Source of the DNA: an uncultured Lachnospiraceae bacterium
GTDB taxonomy: Bacteria > Bacillota > Clostridia > Lachnospirales > Lachnospiraceae
NCBI GenBank assembly: GCA_946541955.1
Contig: CAMNJZ010000009.1
Span: 1-40,180 of the forward strand
Direction of reading: 5' to 3'
DNA length: 40,180 nt
Under the pieces are notes generated by a model. The model worked only from the letters and a program-made list of their open reading frames with translations, was not told where the DNA came from and did no database searches. Below, in pieces: positions 31,791 through 38,710 of the stretch; positions within the stretch are counted from its first letter, which is position 1; each line of letters opens with the position of its first letter. The position numbers were made by a program, and so were the translations under genes.

Positions 31791-33275
31791 ATGATCAGCA
31801 AGAGACTCAGACAGGCAAGAGCCTACGAACAGGAAGCAGAAAAACGAATCAATCCGGAGGACAGACCCTCCTTCCATCTTTCCCCCCGGTGCGGATGGCT
31901 GAATGATCCCAACGGCTTTTCCTACTATAAGGGGCAGTATCATCTCTTTTATCAGTATTATCCTTACAATTCTCATTGGGGACCCATGCACTGGGGCCAC
32001 GCTGTGAGCACAGACCTCCTTCACTGGACCTACCTTCCCTGTGCCATGGCCCCGGATTCCGGCGCCGACATCGGCGGCGTTTTCTCGGGCAGCGCGGTGG
32101 TCCTGGATGACGGGAGGCATCTCCTGATGTATACGGGCGTGGACGATGAGCTCAATACGCCCGGCAGCGACGCCTTCCAGGTCCAGTGTCTGGCTGTGGG
32201 AGACGGAGAAAACTACGACAAATATATGGGCAATCCCGTTCTTTCCGATTCGGATACGCCGGAAGGGTCTGATCCCCACGACTTCAGGGATCCCAAGATC
32301 TGGAGAAGGGACGACGGGACCTACAGGGCCGTGGCAGTCAGCCGGGCGGCCGACGGGACCGGCCAGGCCCTCCTCTTTGAAAGCCCCGACGCCTTCTCCT
32401 GGAAGTTCAAAAAGGTCTTTCTGAAGAACGACGGCGTCTACGGCCTCATGTGGGAGTGCCCGGATTTCTTTACCCTGGACGGCAAGGGAATCCTGATGCT
32501 GAGCCCCATGGACATGCTGCCGGAGGGCTTTGAATTCCACAACGGCAACGGGAATCTCTGCCTGATGGGCGCCTATGACGACAAGGAGGAGACCTTTGCC
32601 CCCGAGAAGGCCCAGGCCATCGATTCGGGCATTGACTTCTACGCCTGCCAGTCCATGCTTGCGCCCGACGGCAGAAGGATCATGATCGGCTGGATGCAGA
32701 ATCCCGACGGCTGCTCCTACCGGGGCGATTCCAAGCCCTGGTACGGCCAGATGACCCTGCCCAGAGAGCTTTTTATTAAGGACGGCAGGCTCTGGCAGCA
32801 GCCCATCCGGGAGCTGGACCAGATCCGGTCCGGCCGCGTTGCCTATGAAAACGTCCATGTGGACGGGGAATGCATGCTGGAAGGCACGGGGGGACGCAGG
32901 ATCGACCTGACGATCCGGATCAGGCCGGAGGATCTGGAGCATCCCTATCACAAGTTCATCCTCCGCTTTGCCATGAACGACAGCTTCTATACCCAGCTTT
33001 CCTTCCGCTTTAAGGAAAATGTCCTCAAGCTGGACCGGAAGTTCTCCGGGACCAGGCGGGCCGTCATCAACCAGAGACGGTGCCTTGTCCGCAGGGACGG
33101 GAAGGAATTAAAGCTCCGGGTCATTCTGGACCGCTACAGCGTGGAGGTCTTTATCAACGACGGCGAGCAGGTCATGACAGCTCTGCTCTATACGGACCAG
33201 GAGGCGGACCAGGTCATGTTCTACTCGGACGGCGCAGCCGTGATCGACGTGGAAAAATACGATCTTGTGGACTGA
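31791..33275 (+). CDS. Intracellular GH32 beta-fructosidase (sucrose/fructan hydrolase)
   Basis: I chose ATG 31791 (MISKRLRQAR), with aaggacaggag just upstream; the track start at 31710 falls within the terminator. The 494-residue protein has the GH32 five-bladed propeller motifs: WLNDPNG with nucleophile Asp39, HWGHAVSTDLLHW, FRDPK with the transition-state Asp, and the acid/base Glu in MWECPDFF. A C-terminal beta-sandwich ends with YSVEVFINDGEQVMTALLY, typical of the family. There is no signal peptide, so it cleaves imported beta-fructosides or a phosphorylated sucrose in the cytoplasm, like SacA/ScrB. The nearby ABC importer, and the lack of a phosphotransferase gene in the window, favour unphosphorylated oligofructose. 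It has its own consensus promoter. Confidence 0.92.
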   Translation: MISKRLRQARAYEQEAEKRINPEDRPSFHLSPRCGWLNDPNGFSYYKGQYHLFYQYYPYNSHWGPMHWGHAVSTDLLHWTYLPCAMAPDSGADIGGVFSGSAVVLDDGRHLLMYTGVDDELNTPGSDAFQVQCLAVGDGENYDKYMGNPVLSDSDTPEGSDPHDFRDPKIWRRDDGTYRAVAVSRAADGTGQALLFESPDAFSWKFKKVFLKNDGVYGLMWECPDFFTLDGKGILMLSPMDMLPEGFEFHNGNGNLCLMGAYDDKEETFAPEKAQAIDSGIDFYACQSMLAPDGRRIMIGWMQNPDGCSYRGDSKPWYGQMTLPRELFIKDGRLWQQPIRELDQIRSGRVAYENVHVDGECMLEGTGGRRIDLTIRIRPEDLEHPYHKFILRFAMNDSFYTQLSFRFKENVLKLDRKFSGTRRAVINQRRCLVRRDGKELKLRVILDRYSVEVFINDGEQVMTALLYTDQEADQVMFYSDGAAVIDVEKYDLVD

Positions 33276-33307
33276 GGACCGTCTTCGGCTTCCCCGGCAG
33301 TTATTAT

Positions 33308-33345
33308 GGGATATGGAAGCAGGGCTTCCATATCCCTTTTCTTTT
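33308..33345 (+). terminator. Rho-independent terminator after the GH32 gene
   Basis: GGGATATGGAAGC and GCTTCCATATCCC form a perfect 13-base stem around a 3-base loop, followed by TTTTCTTTTT. It is the strongest hairpin in the window. Confidence 0.95.
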
Positions 33346-33364
33346 TCCGGGGGAATTTCCGAAA

Positions 33365-33422
33365 AGTAAACTGAATCCGTCCCGGAATATGAATTGAGTT
33401 TACTGGCCAAGACGATTATAAT
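33365..33422 (+). promoter_or_regulatory. Promoter with inverted repeat ahead of the shortened LacI-like gene
   Basis: TTGAGT (33394-33399) and TATAAT (33417-33422) are 17 bases apart. AGTAAACT (33365-33372) and its inverse AGTTTACT (33397-33404) lie 32 bases apart centre to centre, and the second overlaps the -35 box, as an autorepressor site would. A second, extended -10 TGATATAAT occurs at 33440-33448. Confidence 0.6.
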
Positions 33423-33496
33423 TACCATATCCCCTTTGGTGATATAATAGAAGCAGTCAGCATATGCCTGTGCAGACTGCAGGGAGGTATATGCTT

Positions 33497-34021
33497 ATGA
33501 CAACTATGAAACAAATCGCAGAACTGGCTCAGTGCTCCAGGGCAACAGTCTCCCGTGTAATTGCAGGGTCTCCCCTGGTGAAAGAGAATACCCGGGTCCG
33601 GGTCCAGTACTGGCTCGATAAGACAGGCTTTCAGCCCAACCGGGCGGCCCAGGGCCTGATCGGAGGCCGGACGGCCCTGATCGGTCTGTGCCTTCCCAGT
33701 CTGACAGAGGACAATTGTGCGGCCTTTGTAGAGGCCTTTGAAGCGGAGACCAAAAAGAGGGGCTACGACCTCCTGCTGGGCGTATCCGGCAGAGATGAGA
33801 AGAGAGAGCGGGTCTTTCCCGCCATGCTCCTGTCCAGACGGGCGGACGGCTTTGCGGCGGTCGGCGTGGGAATCGGAGAGCAGATCCTGGAGAAAAGCCA
33901 GATCCCCGGTCTCTATCTGGACGCAGCGGATCCGGAGAAGGCAGCGGCCCTGGCGGACAGTCTGATCGACAAAATCCAGAACAGGGGCGAGGAGGATCCT
34001 GCAGAGGATACCTCCCTGTAA
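33497..34021 (+). CDS. Shortened LacI-family regulator (174 residues)
   Basis: I chose ATG 33497, 9 bases after AGGGAGG; ATGs at 33464 and 33491 are less well placed. The N-terminus is a normal LacI helix-turn-helix, MKQIAELAQCSRATVSRVIAGSPLV, with hinge region QPNRAAQGLIGGR. Next comes the first part of the effector domain (TALIGLCLPS through ADGFAAVGVG and IPGLYLDAAD). It then passes straight to a short helix, AAALADSLIDKIQNR, and stops. Full-length relatives have about 330-340 residues, so roughly the second subdomain is missing. No remnant occurs in other frames downstream, so this looks like an internal deletion rather than a recent frameshift. It may still bind DNA, perhaps without ligand response. 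Confidence 0.75.
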   Translation: MTTMKQIAELAQCSRATVSRVIAGSPLVKENTRVRVQYWLDKTGFQPNRAAQGLIGGRTALIGLCLPSLTEDNCAAFVEAFEAETKKRGYDLLLGVSGRDEKRERVFPAMLLSRRADGFAAVGVGIGEQILEKSQIPGLYLDAADPEKAAALADSLIDKIQNRGEEDPAEDTSL

Positions 34022-34034
34022 AGCGAGGCTGGCA

Positions 34035-34595
34035 ATGCGCGGTGAAAAACTCTTTATGAAGTATCAGTTCGACCTCTATACCAGGCTGCTGATTTTTATG
34101 ATGCTTTTTGTCATAGGCGGGATCAGCGGCTGGCTCTATGAGATGGGCTTTTACCGGATCAACTTCGGCTATTTTGTAAAACGGGGCCATGGCTTTGGTC
34201 CATGGCTTCCCATCTATGGCTTCGGCTGCATCCTGATCCTGCTCTGTTCCTATTCCTTCCGAAAGAGTCCGGTCCTGGTCGTTCTGATCTGCGCTCTGGT
34301 GACGGGCCTTCTGGAATTTGCCACGGGCTATGTCCTGTATCACTATCATGGCGGCCTGCGGCTCTGGGACTATAATACCGAGATCTGGAACTGGGGCAAC
34401 ATAGGCGGCTATGTCTGCTTCCGGTCCGTGGCGGTCTTCGCCCTGGCGGGGGCCCTGGTGGTCTACTTTGTATTCCCCTGGATCTGCTTCGTGGCAAAGC
34501 GCTTTCACGGCCCCATCTTCAGCCTTCTCGCCCTGGGTCCTTTTCTGGTCTGCGCAGCAGACATAGTATACGGATATTTTTTAAAAGGACTGTGA
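34035..34595 (+). CDS. CmpB-like (putative ABC transporter permease, PF06541 type) membrane protein
   Basis: The 186-residue protein has about five membrane helices. It matches what I recall of the CmpB/ABC-transporter type IV family: an N-terminal FVIGGISGWLYEMGFY, then KRGHGFGPWLPIYGFGCILI, GLLEFATGYVLY and LRLWDYNTEIWNWGNIGGYVCF. The W-x-Y-E, G-P-x-x-P-I-Y-G-F-G and W-D-Y elements are the signature. Despite the family name, transport has not been demonstrated to my knowledge. ATG 34035 has gagg 6 bases upstream; ATG 34056 is an alternative. It begins 13 bases after the shortened LacI-like gene and is probably co-transcribed with it. Confidence 0.78.
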   Translation: MRGEKLFMKYQFDLYTRLLIFMMLFVIGGISGWLYEMGFYRINFGYFVKRGHGFGPWLPIYGFGCILILLCSYSFRKSPVLVVLICALVTGLLEFATGYVLYHYHGGLRLWDYNTEIWNWGNIGGYVCFRSVAVFALAGALVVYFVFPWICFVAKRFHGPIFSLLALGPFLVCAADIVYGYFLKGL

Positions 34596-34708
34596 GAAAG
34601 CCGAATATATGATAAAATAAGAAAAACGGATAAAAAGCGGCCAGGACGGCCGCAGCAGCAATAGATTTCAGCTGGTAATTAAGAAAAATTCATACGAAGC
34701 CGGTGAAG

Positions 34709-34759
34709 GAGCGCCCGCGGCTTTGGATCCTGCTGCAGGGAATCCCCTGACCGGCGCTC
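34709..34759 (+). other. Nested inverted repeats in leader of the STAS operon
   Basis: GAGCGCC (34709-34715) pairs perfectly with GGCGCTC (34753-34759). Inside, GGATCCTG can pair with CAGG-GA-ATCC. The element ends about 10 bases before the gaggag ribosome site of the first STAS gene, so its folding could affect translation. Confidence 0.45.
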
Positions 34760-34775
34760 GGGAATGTGAGGAGTT

Positions 34776-35075
34776 ATGTTAAATATCAAAAAAACACTGA
34801 GTGAAGGCAGCGCAGAAGTGGTCCTGGAGGGAAGACTGGATACGACCACGGCGCCTGCTCTGGAAAGCGAACTCAAGGCCTTTCTTCCTTCTGTGACAGA
34901 CCTTGTTTTTGACTTTGAAAAGCTGGAGTATATTTCCTCCGCAGGGCTTCGGATTCTGCTTTCCTCACAGAAGACCATGAACAGACAGGGCAGCATGAAG
35001 CTGATTCATGTGGCGCCGGAAATCAATGAGATCTTCGAAGTCACAGGCTTCTCTGATATTCTGACCATCGAATAA
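34776..35075 (+). CDS. STAS-domain anti-sigma factor antagonist (RsbV/SpoIIAA type)
   Basis: The 99-residue protein is a single STAS domain. VVLEGRLDTTTAP and the phosphorylation loop YISSAGLR (Ser55 the likely target) are the family's landmarks. In the unphosphorylated form such proteins bind the anti-sigma kinase and release its partner. ATG 34776 follows gaggag. The kinase-like gene starts 32 bases after its stop and a second STAS gene follows that, forming a compact three-gene unit. No sigma factor or dedicated phosphatase is encoded beside it. Confidence 0.9.
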   Translation: MLNIKKTLSEGSAEVVLEGRLDTTTAPALESELKAFLPSVTDLVFDFEKLEYISSAGLRILLSSQKTMNRQGSMKLIHVAPEINEIFEVTGFSDILTIE

Positions 35076-35107
35076 TAGAGCTGTCAGTGCATCCAGTGGG
35101 GCAGAAG

Positions 35108-35527
35108 ATGAAAAGTTTAGAGATCAAAGCAGTTACCGATAACCTGGATACGGTACTGGACTTTATCAACGAGCAGCTCGAGACCATGGGCTGCACCATG
35201 AAGAACCAGATCCAGATCGACATGGCCGTAGAGGAACTGTTTGTAAACATTGCGCACTATGCTTATAAAGGCGGCGTGGGAAAGGCCAGGATCCTGACAG
35301 GGGAAGACACCGGATCCCGTGAGCCCGGTATCCTCAGGATCACTCTGATCGACTGGGGCGTTCCCTTTAATCCGCTGGAGAAAAAGGACCCTGACATTTC
35401 TCTTTCCGTTGAGGACAGGGAGATAGGCGGTCTTGGGATTTTTATGGCCAAAAAAGTCATGGACCACATGGACTACTCCTACGAGGAAGGCCGGAATATC
35501 CTGACCATGACCAAAAAGGTCTGCTGA
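35108..35527 (+). CDS. Anti-sigma-type ATP-binding kinase (RsbW/SpoIIAB family)
   Basis: I chose ATG 35108 (MKSLEIKAVT), after tgggg, over the GTG at 35087. The 139-residue protein is a GHKL ATPase. The N box reads MAVEELFVNIAHYAY with Glu43 and Asn47, the G1 box LIDWGVPFNPL, and the G2 box GGLGIFMAKKVMD. RsbW-like proteins phosphorylate STAS antagonists on serine and hold a sigma factor or other partner inactive. It sits between two STAS genes, 32 bases after the first and 14 before the second. The regulated partner is not in this window and need not be a sigma factor. Confidence 0.92.
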   Translation: MKSLEIKAVTDNLDTVLDFINEQLETMGCTMKNQIQIDMAVEELFVNIAHYAYKGGVGKARILTGEDTGSREPGILRITLIDWGVPFNPLEKKDPDISLSVEDREIGGLGIFMAKKVMDHMDYSYEEGRNILTMTKKVC

Positions 35528-35541
35528 GAAAGAAGACAGAA

Positions 35542-35841
35542 ATGCTGGTTATCAAGATAGAAAAAGACGGAGATACGCTTACGGTCATGCCCAGGGGGAG
35601 ACTGGATCAGAGCGCGGCGTCCATGCTGGAAGAGGAAATCAGAAAGAATCTGGAAGGCACAGGGCTGCTGGTCCTGGATCTGAAGGATCTTTCCTATCTG
35701 TCTTCGGCCGGCCTTCGGGTCTTTATTGCACTGAAAAAGATCATGGACAGGCAGGGAAAACTGCGTTTTGTCAATGTAGGCGGCGCGGTGGCGGAGGTCT
35801 TCGATCTCACAGGCCTGAGTGTCCTGCTCATGGAAGACTGA
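35542..35841 (+). CDS. Second STAS-domain antagonist (RsbV type)
   Basis: This 99-residue STAS protein has the same length and layout as the one at 34776 but has diverged from it. Landmarks are VMPRGRLDQSAAS and the phospho-loop YLSSAGLR with Ser55. It begins 14 bases after the kinase gene. Having two antagonists for one kinase suggests two inputs, or one regulator and one output protein, in the same partner switch. Confidence 0.9.
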   Translation: MLVIKIEKDGDTLTVMPRGRLDQSAASMLEEEIRKNLEGTGLLVLDLKDLSYLSSAGLRVFIALKKIMDRQGKLRFVNVGGAVAEVFDLTGLSVLLMED

Positions 35842-35983
35842 GCATAAGAAAAATTTATAAGAAGGTCAAAGAGTATAAAAAATAAATAGCGTGGTTTACC
35901 CCCAGTCAACTAATGTGATACCCGAATCCACCTGGTTAGTAGCATTCTTCTGTAGACTCTAGTCTCAAGAGAGGTAAATTAAT

Positions 35984-36328
35984 ATGTTGGATTTTGGAAT
36001 CAGACTGAAAGAGCTCAGGATCAAAAAAGGCCTGACACAGGAACAGCTCAGCGAACTGCTGGGCGTGACAAAATCGGTGGTCTCTTATTATGAGAGCAAT
36101 AAGAGAGCGCCCTCTCCGGAGGTCCTGGTGGCGATCTCCCATATTTTCCATGTCTCTGCGGACTATCTGCTGGATCTGGATGACGGGAATACGATCAACA
36201 TCGGCGGACTGGACCGGAAGGATGCCGAGGTCGTACGCAGACTGGTCGCCTATATGCGGGAAGTCCAGGACGAGGCAGAGGGAAAGAAAAGATTTCCCAA
36301 TAAGGAAGAATCGGATTTATCCGAGTGA
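35984..36328 (+). CDS. XRE-family helix-turn-helix regulator
   Basis: The 114-residue protein has a Cro/CI-type helix-turn-helix at about residues 6-62 (RLKELRIKKGLTQEQLSELL and VTKSVVSYYESNKRAPS), with a YLLDLDD linker after it. An acidic/basic C-terminal helix (AEVVRRLVAYMREVQDEAEG) probably mediates dimerisation. ATG 35984 follows agagaggtaaatt. It stands alone, 142 bases after the STAS unit, and ends at a strong terminator convergent with gatD. Its targets are unknown. Such short single-domain XRE proteins are common chromosomal regulators and need not indicate phage origin. Confidence 0.9.
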   Translation: MLDFGIRLKELRIKKGLTQEQLSELLGVTKSVVSYYESNKRAPSPEVLVAISHIFHVSADYLLDLDDGNTINIGGLDRKDAEVVRRLVAYMREVQDEAEGKKRFPNKEESDLSE

Positions 36329-36353
36329 ACCATGGGTTCCTATGCAGGCAGAG

Positions 36354-36387
36354 GGGCACAGCTTCAGAGGAAGCTGTGCCCTTTCTC
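36354..36387 (+). terminator. Rho-independent terminator after the XRE gene
   Basis: GGGCACAGCTTC and GAAGCTGTGCCC form a perfect 12-base stem with an AGAG loop, followed by TTTCTCT. It lies between the convergent XRE and gatD genes. The T-rich side faces rightward transcription, but the hairpin may also help to end the gatD transcript. Confidence 0.88.
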
Positions 36388-36389
36388 TG

Positions 36390-37118
36390 TCATTTGGGCC
36401 TTGCGGCGGCGTTGGCCCTGGCAGCGTCCTCTGCCGAATCATCCAGGGGGGAGAGGGCGCAGAGGGAAGGATCCCGTCTCTGCAGGGCCGTCAGGATCAG
36501 GAAATCCGCGATCTTCGGATTCTTGGGAAGAAGGGGGCCGTGGAGATAGGTGCCGATGGCGTTCTGGTAGAGGATCCCTTCGGTATGGTCTCTGCCGTTG
36601 TTGCCGCTGCCGCTAAGGACCCTGCCCAGGGGCCGGCCTCCTGTCAGAAAGGTCCTTCCGGAATGGTTCTCAAAGCCGGTGACAGAGCCGAAGGCCTCTG
36701 TCTCAATGGTAATGTTGCCCACAAGGCGCCTGTCCCCCGCCAGGGTCCTGGCAGGAAAGGCGCCGATGCCCCGGATCATCTGGCCGCTTTCCGTTACAAA
36801 GCCCTCTCCAAAGAGCTGGTAGAGGCCGCAGATCATAAGGGCGGGGCATCCCTCCTCCACAAGGGCGCGGAGATAGTCTCCCCGAAGGAGCAGGTCTTCC
36901 TCCACCCGGGCCTGGCCGGAGTCCTGGCCGCCCCCGCCAAAGACCAGGTCCACCCGGTCCGGAAAGGGGTCTCCCATCTCCAGGGGCAGGACCCGGACCG
37001 GGATATCCCGCCATTTGCAGCGGCGAACAAGGGCAAGGACATTGCCGTGGTCTCCGTAGAGATTCATTTCTCTGGGATAAAGATGAAGGATGGTCAGCGG
37101 TTCATTTGCAGGGATCAC
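36390..37118 (-). CDS. gatD: Lipid II isoglutaminyl synthase, glutamine amidotransferase subunit GatD
   Basis: The 242-residue protein is the class I glutaminase partner of MurT. It frees ammonia from glutamine for amidation of the D-Glu residue of lipid II, inside the cell. Key residues align with S. aureus GatD: the nucleophile Cys97 in MICGLYQLFGEGF, His193 in TYLHGPLLPKNP, and an Arg in GDRRLVGNITIE. The LHLYPREMNLYGDHGNV opening is typical. The start is GTG; its GTGA overlaps the TGA stop of murT by 4 bases, so the two are translationally coupled, as expected for a complex. The Ala/Asp-rich C-terminus is unremarkable. Confidence 0.95.
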   Translation of the reverse strand: MIPANEPLTILHLYPREMNLYGDHGNVLALVRRCKWRDIPVRVLPLEMGDPFPDRVDLVFGGGGQDSGQARVEEDLLLRGDYLRALVEEGCPALMICGLYQLFGEGFVTESGQMIRGIGAFPARTLAGDRRLVGNITIETEAFGSVTGFENHSGRTFLTGGRPLGRVLSGSGNNGRDHTEGILYQNAIGTYLHGPLLPKNPKIADFLILTALQRRDPSLCALSPLDDSAEDAARANAAARPK

Positions 37119-38362
37119 AGAAGACTCCTTCCTGTCAGCTGCCTGCGGATCTCCAGCATGGCAGTATAGGTGGCGAAGATCTGACGGGGGCCTGTGCCCT
37201 CCAGAAAGGCCGCCAGGGCCTCTTTCAGATCTGTGTTTACATGTTGGACCGGGACCTGGTCATATTTGAGACGCAGGGCCATTTCCGGGGCCCGGGTGCC
37301 GGAAACGGTATGGACGCCCTCCAGCTTTGAGAAGTCCACGTTCCAGAGCCAGGAGATATCCCTGCCGTCGGCGTCGTAGTCATTGATGACGATCATGACA
37401 GGGTCCTTTCCCCTGCCGAAGGAGAAAAGGCTCTGGCGGAAGGCGGAGGGATTCTTGACCAGAAGGAGGCGGATTCTGGTCTCCCCCACTGTCAGGACCT
37501 CCCCCCTCCCAAAGGCGGAGGTGACCCCGGACAGGGACCGGAGAAGGGCCTCCGGGGAGGCCTCCGGCAGGATCTTTTGGCAGAGGGCCAGGGCGCCGGC
37601 CCCGTTGAAGGCGTTGTAGGCCCCCTCCAGGGAAAGGGTACAGGGAAAGACCCTTTCCCCGATCCGGTAGAGGGCCCTTTCGCCCTCTTCGCTGCTTTCT
37701 GTCTCTTCCAGGATGACGTCTGCAGGAGGCGTCTCGCCGCCCTCCTTTGGCAGGGAGGCGGTCAGGAGGTCCTCGTCGGAGGGAAAGAGGGCCTGCAGGG
37801 CCCCGGAGAGCCCGTAAAAGGAAGACTTTTCTCTGGAGAGGCCTCTGACCAGGGGATCCTCCCGGTTCAGGACCACGGCCTTTTCGGCCGCGCGGGCGGT
37901 CTGTCCCAGAAGGGCCGCCGTATGGTCGAGCTCACAGTAGCGGTCCAGCTGGTCCCGCTGCACGTTGAGGATCAGGGCATAATCGATGGAGGCTGCCTGG
38001 AGGAAGCGGACGCTGTGGGCCTCGTCCAGCTCCAGCACGGCGATATCCGCATCCAGGCGTCCGTCCAGGCGGACCTCCGAAAGCAGGGCGGAGAGGATCC
38101 CGCGGACAAAGTTGCTGCCGGTCCTGTTGGTGAAGACCCGCAGGCCCTGGTCCTGCAGGATCTGTGCCACCATTCTGGTGGTGGTGGTCTTGCCGTTGGT
38201 GCCAAGGACGACCGCCGTGCCAAGGGGGAGGGATGAGAGGACATCCCGCAGAAGACGGGGATCGGTTTTTTCTACGACAAGGCCCGGGAAGGCGGAGCCG
38301 CCGCCGCGCGCTCTGGCGATCTTTAAAAGGAGCCTGCCAAGGACAATACTGGGTCGGATCAT
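37115..38362 (-). CDS. murT: Lipid II isoglutaminyl synthase, Mur-ligase subunit MurT
   Basis: I chose ATG 38362 (MIRPSIVLG), preceded by aaagga; the track start at 38497 would run through the leader hairpin. The 415-residue protein has a Mur ligase core with P-loop LGTNGKTTTTRM, ELDEAHSVRF and ILNVQRDQLDRY, and the C-terminal DUF1727 domain with INDYDADGRDISWLWNVDF. With GatD it amidates the second-position glutamate of the peptidoglycan stem peptide. The insert that carries a four-cysteine zinc ribbon in well-studied MurT proteins has no CxxC pair here: the region after REDPLVRGL is an acidic stretch (ADVILEETESSEEGER). That variation is discussed in the findings. The overall assignment is secure. 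Confidence 0.94.
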   Translation of the reverse strand: MIRPSIVLGRLLLKIARARGGGSAFPGLVVEKTDPRLLRDVLSSLPLGTAVVLGTNGKTTTTRMVAQILQDQGLRVFTNRTGSNFVRGILSALLSEVRLDGRLDADIAVLELDEAHSVRFLQAASIDYALILNVQRDQLDRYCELDHTAALLGQTARAAEKAVVLNREDPLVRGLSREKSSFYGLSGALQALFPSDEDLLTASLPKEGGETPPADVILEETESSEEGERALYRIGERVFPCTLSLEGAYNAFNGAGALALCQKILPEASPEALLRSLSGVTSAFGRGEVLTVGETRIRLLLVKNPSAFRQSLFSFGRGKDPVMIVINDYDADGRDISWLWNVDFSKLEGVHTVSGTRAPEMALRLKYDQVPVQHVNTDLKEALAAFLEGTGPRQIFATYTAMLEIRRQLTGRSLL

Positions 38363-38391
38363 GGAATTCCTTTCTGCTTTCTTACGCACAT

Positions 38392-38443
38392 ATAAAAAAG
38401 GTGACAGAGGCACCGGTTCCTGCCGGGACGCCTTTGTCACCTT
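38392..38443 (-). terminator. Terminator-like hairpin in the murT leader (candidate attenuator)
   Basis: On the minus strand AAGGTGACAAAGGC pairs with GCCTCTGTCACCTT (14 base pairs with one G-T), with a further CCGG/CCGG pairing in the loop, followed by TTTTTT. It lies 36-81 bases before the murT start codon. No gene lies upstream on that strand, so it cannot be ending one in this window. Confidence 0.75.
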
Positions 38444-38457
38444 ATCTGGTTTTATAG

Positions 38458-38485
38458 CATACGCTCTTTTGGGGAAAAAGTAAAT
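38458..38485 (-). promoter_or_regulatory. Candidate murT-gatD promoter
   Basis: On the minus strand TTTACT, a 17-base spacer and TATGCT lie just upstream of the leader hairpin. Each box has about two mismatches to consensus. If used, the transcript would begin a few bases before the hairpin. Confidence 0.4.
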
Positions 38486-38710
38486 CCTGCCTGCCATATA
38501 TTTGGTCCGCTATATTTGGTCTGATGCAGACCGATTTTTGTGAAATCATGCAAAGAGCAGATTTTTTTAAAAACCTTTCTTTTTAAGTTTCACTTAAGGA
38601 TTGTGTTTTAAGCTGTACCTGTCAAAGAGAAAAGGACAGGAGAAAGCACTGGGAAGAAAGCCTTTTGGCAGGCTTCTCCTGCACAGCCTATAGAAAGAGA
38701 GGAAAATACA

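Larger units (their letters stand above)
38363..38710. other. Divergent gap between murT and the Cthe_2159-like gene
   Basis: No gene is supported in these 348 bases. They hold the murT leader hairpin and candidate promoter (listed separately), two 11-base direct repeats TATATTTGGTC (38497-38507 and 38511-38521), a small hairpin GGTCTG-ATG-CAGACC (38518-38532) followed by GATTTTT, and an inverted repeat TTAAGT-TTC-ACTTAA (38583-38597). I see no convincing promoter for the rightward gene. Confidence 0.7.

Noticed and set aside
31761-32951. 396-residue open frame on the minus strand
   Set aside because: It is antisense to the GH32 gene, whose catalytic motifs are all on the plus strand.
34636-34652. 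GCGGCC-AGGAC-GGCCGC hairpin after the CmpB-like gene
   Set aside because: The stem is good but no T-run follows, so a terminator call is not supported.
36090-37169. 359-residue open frame on the plus strand
   Set aside because: It overlaps the XRE gene in another frame, passes through a strong terminator and then runs antisense to gatD.
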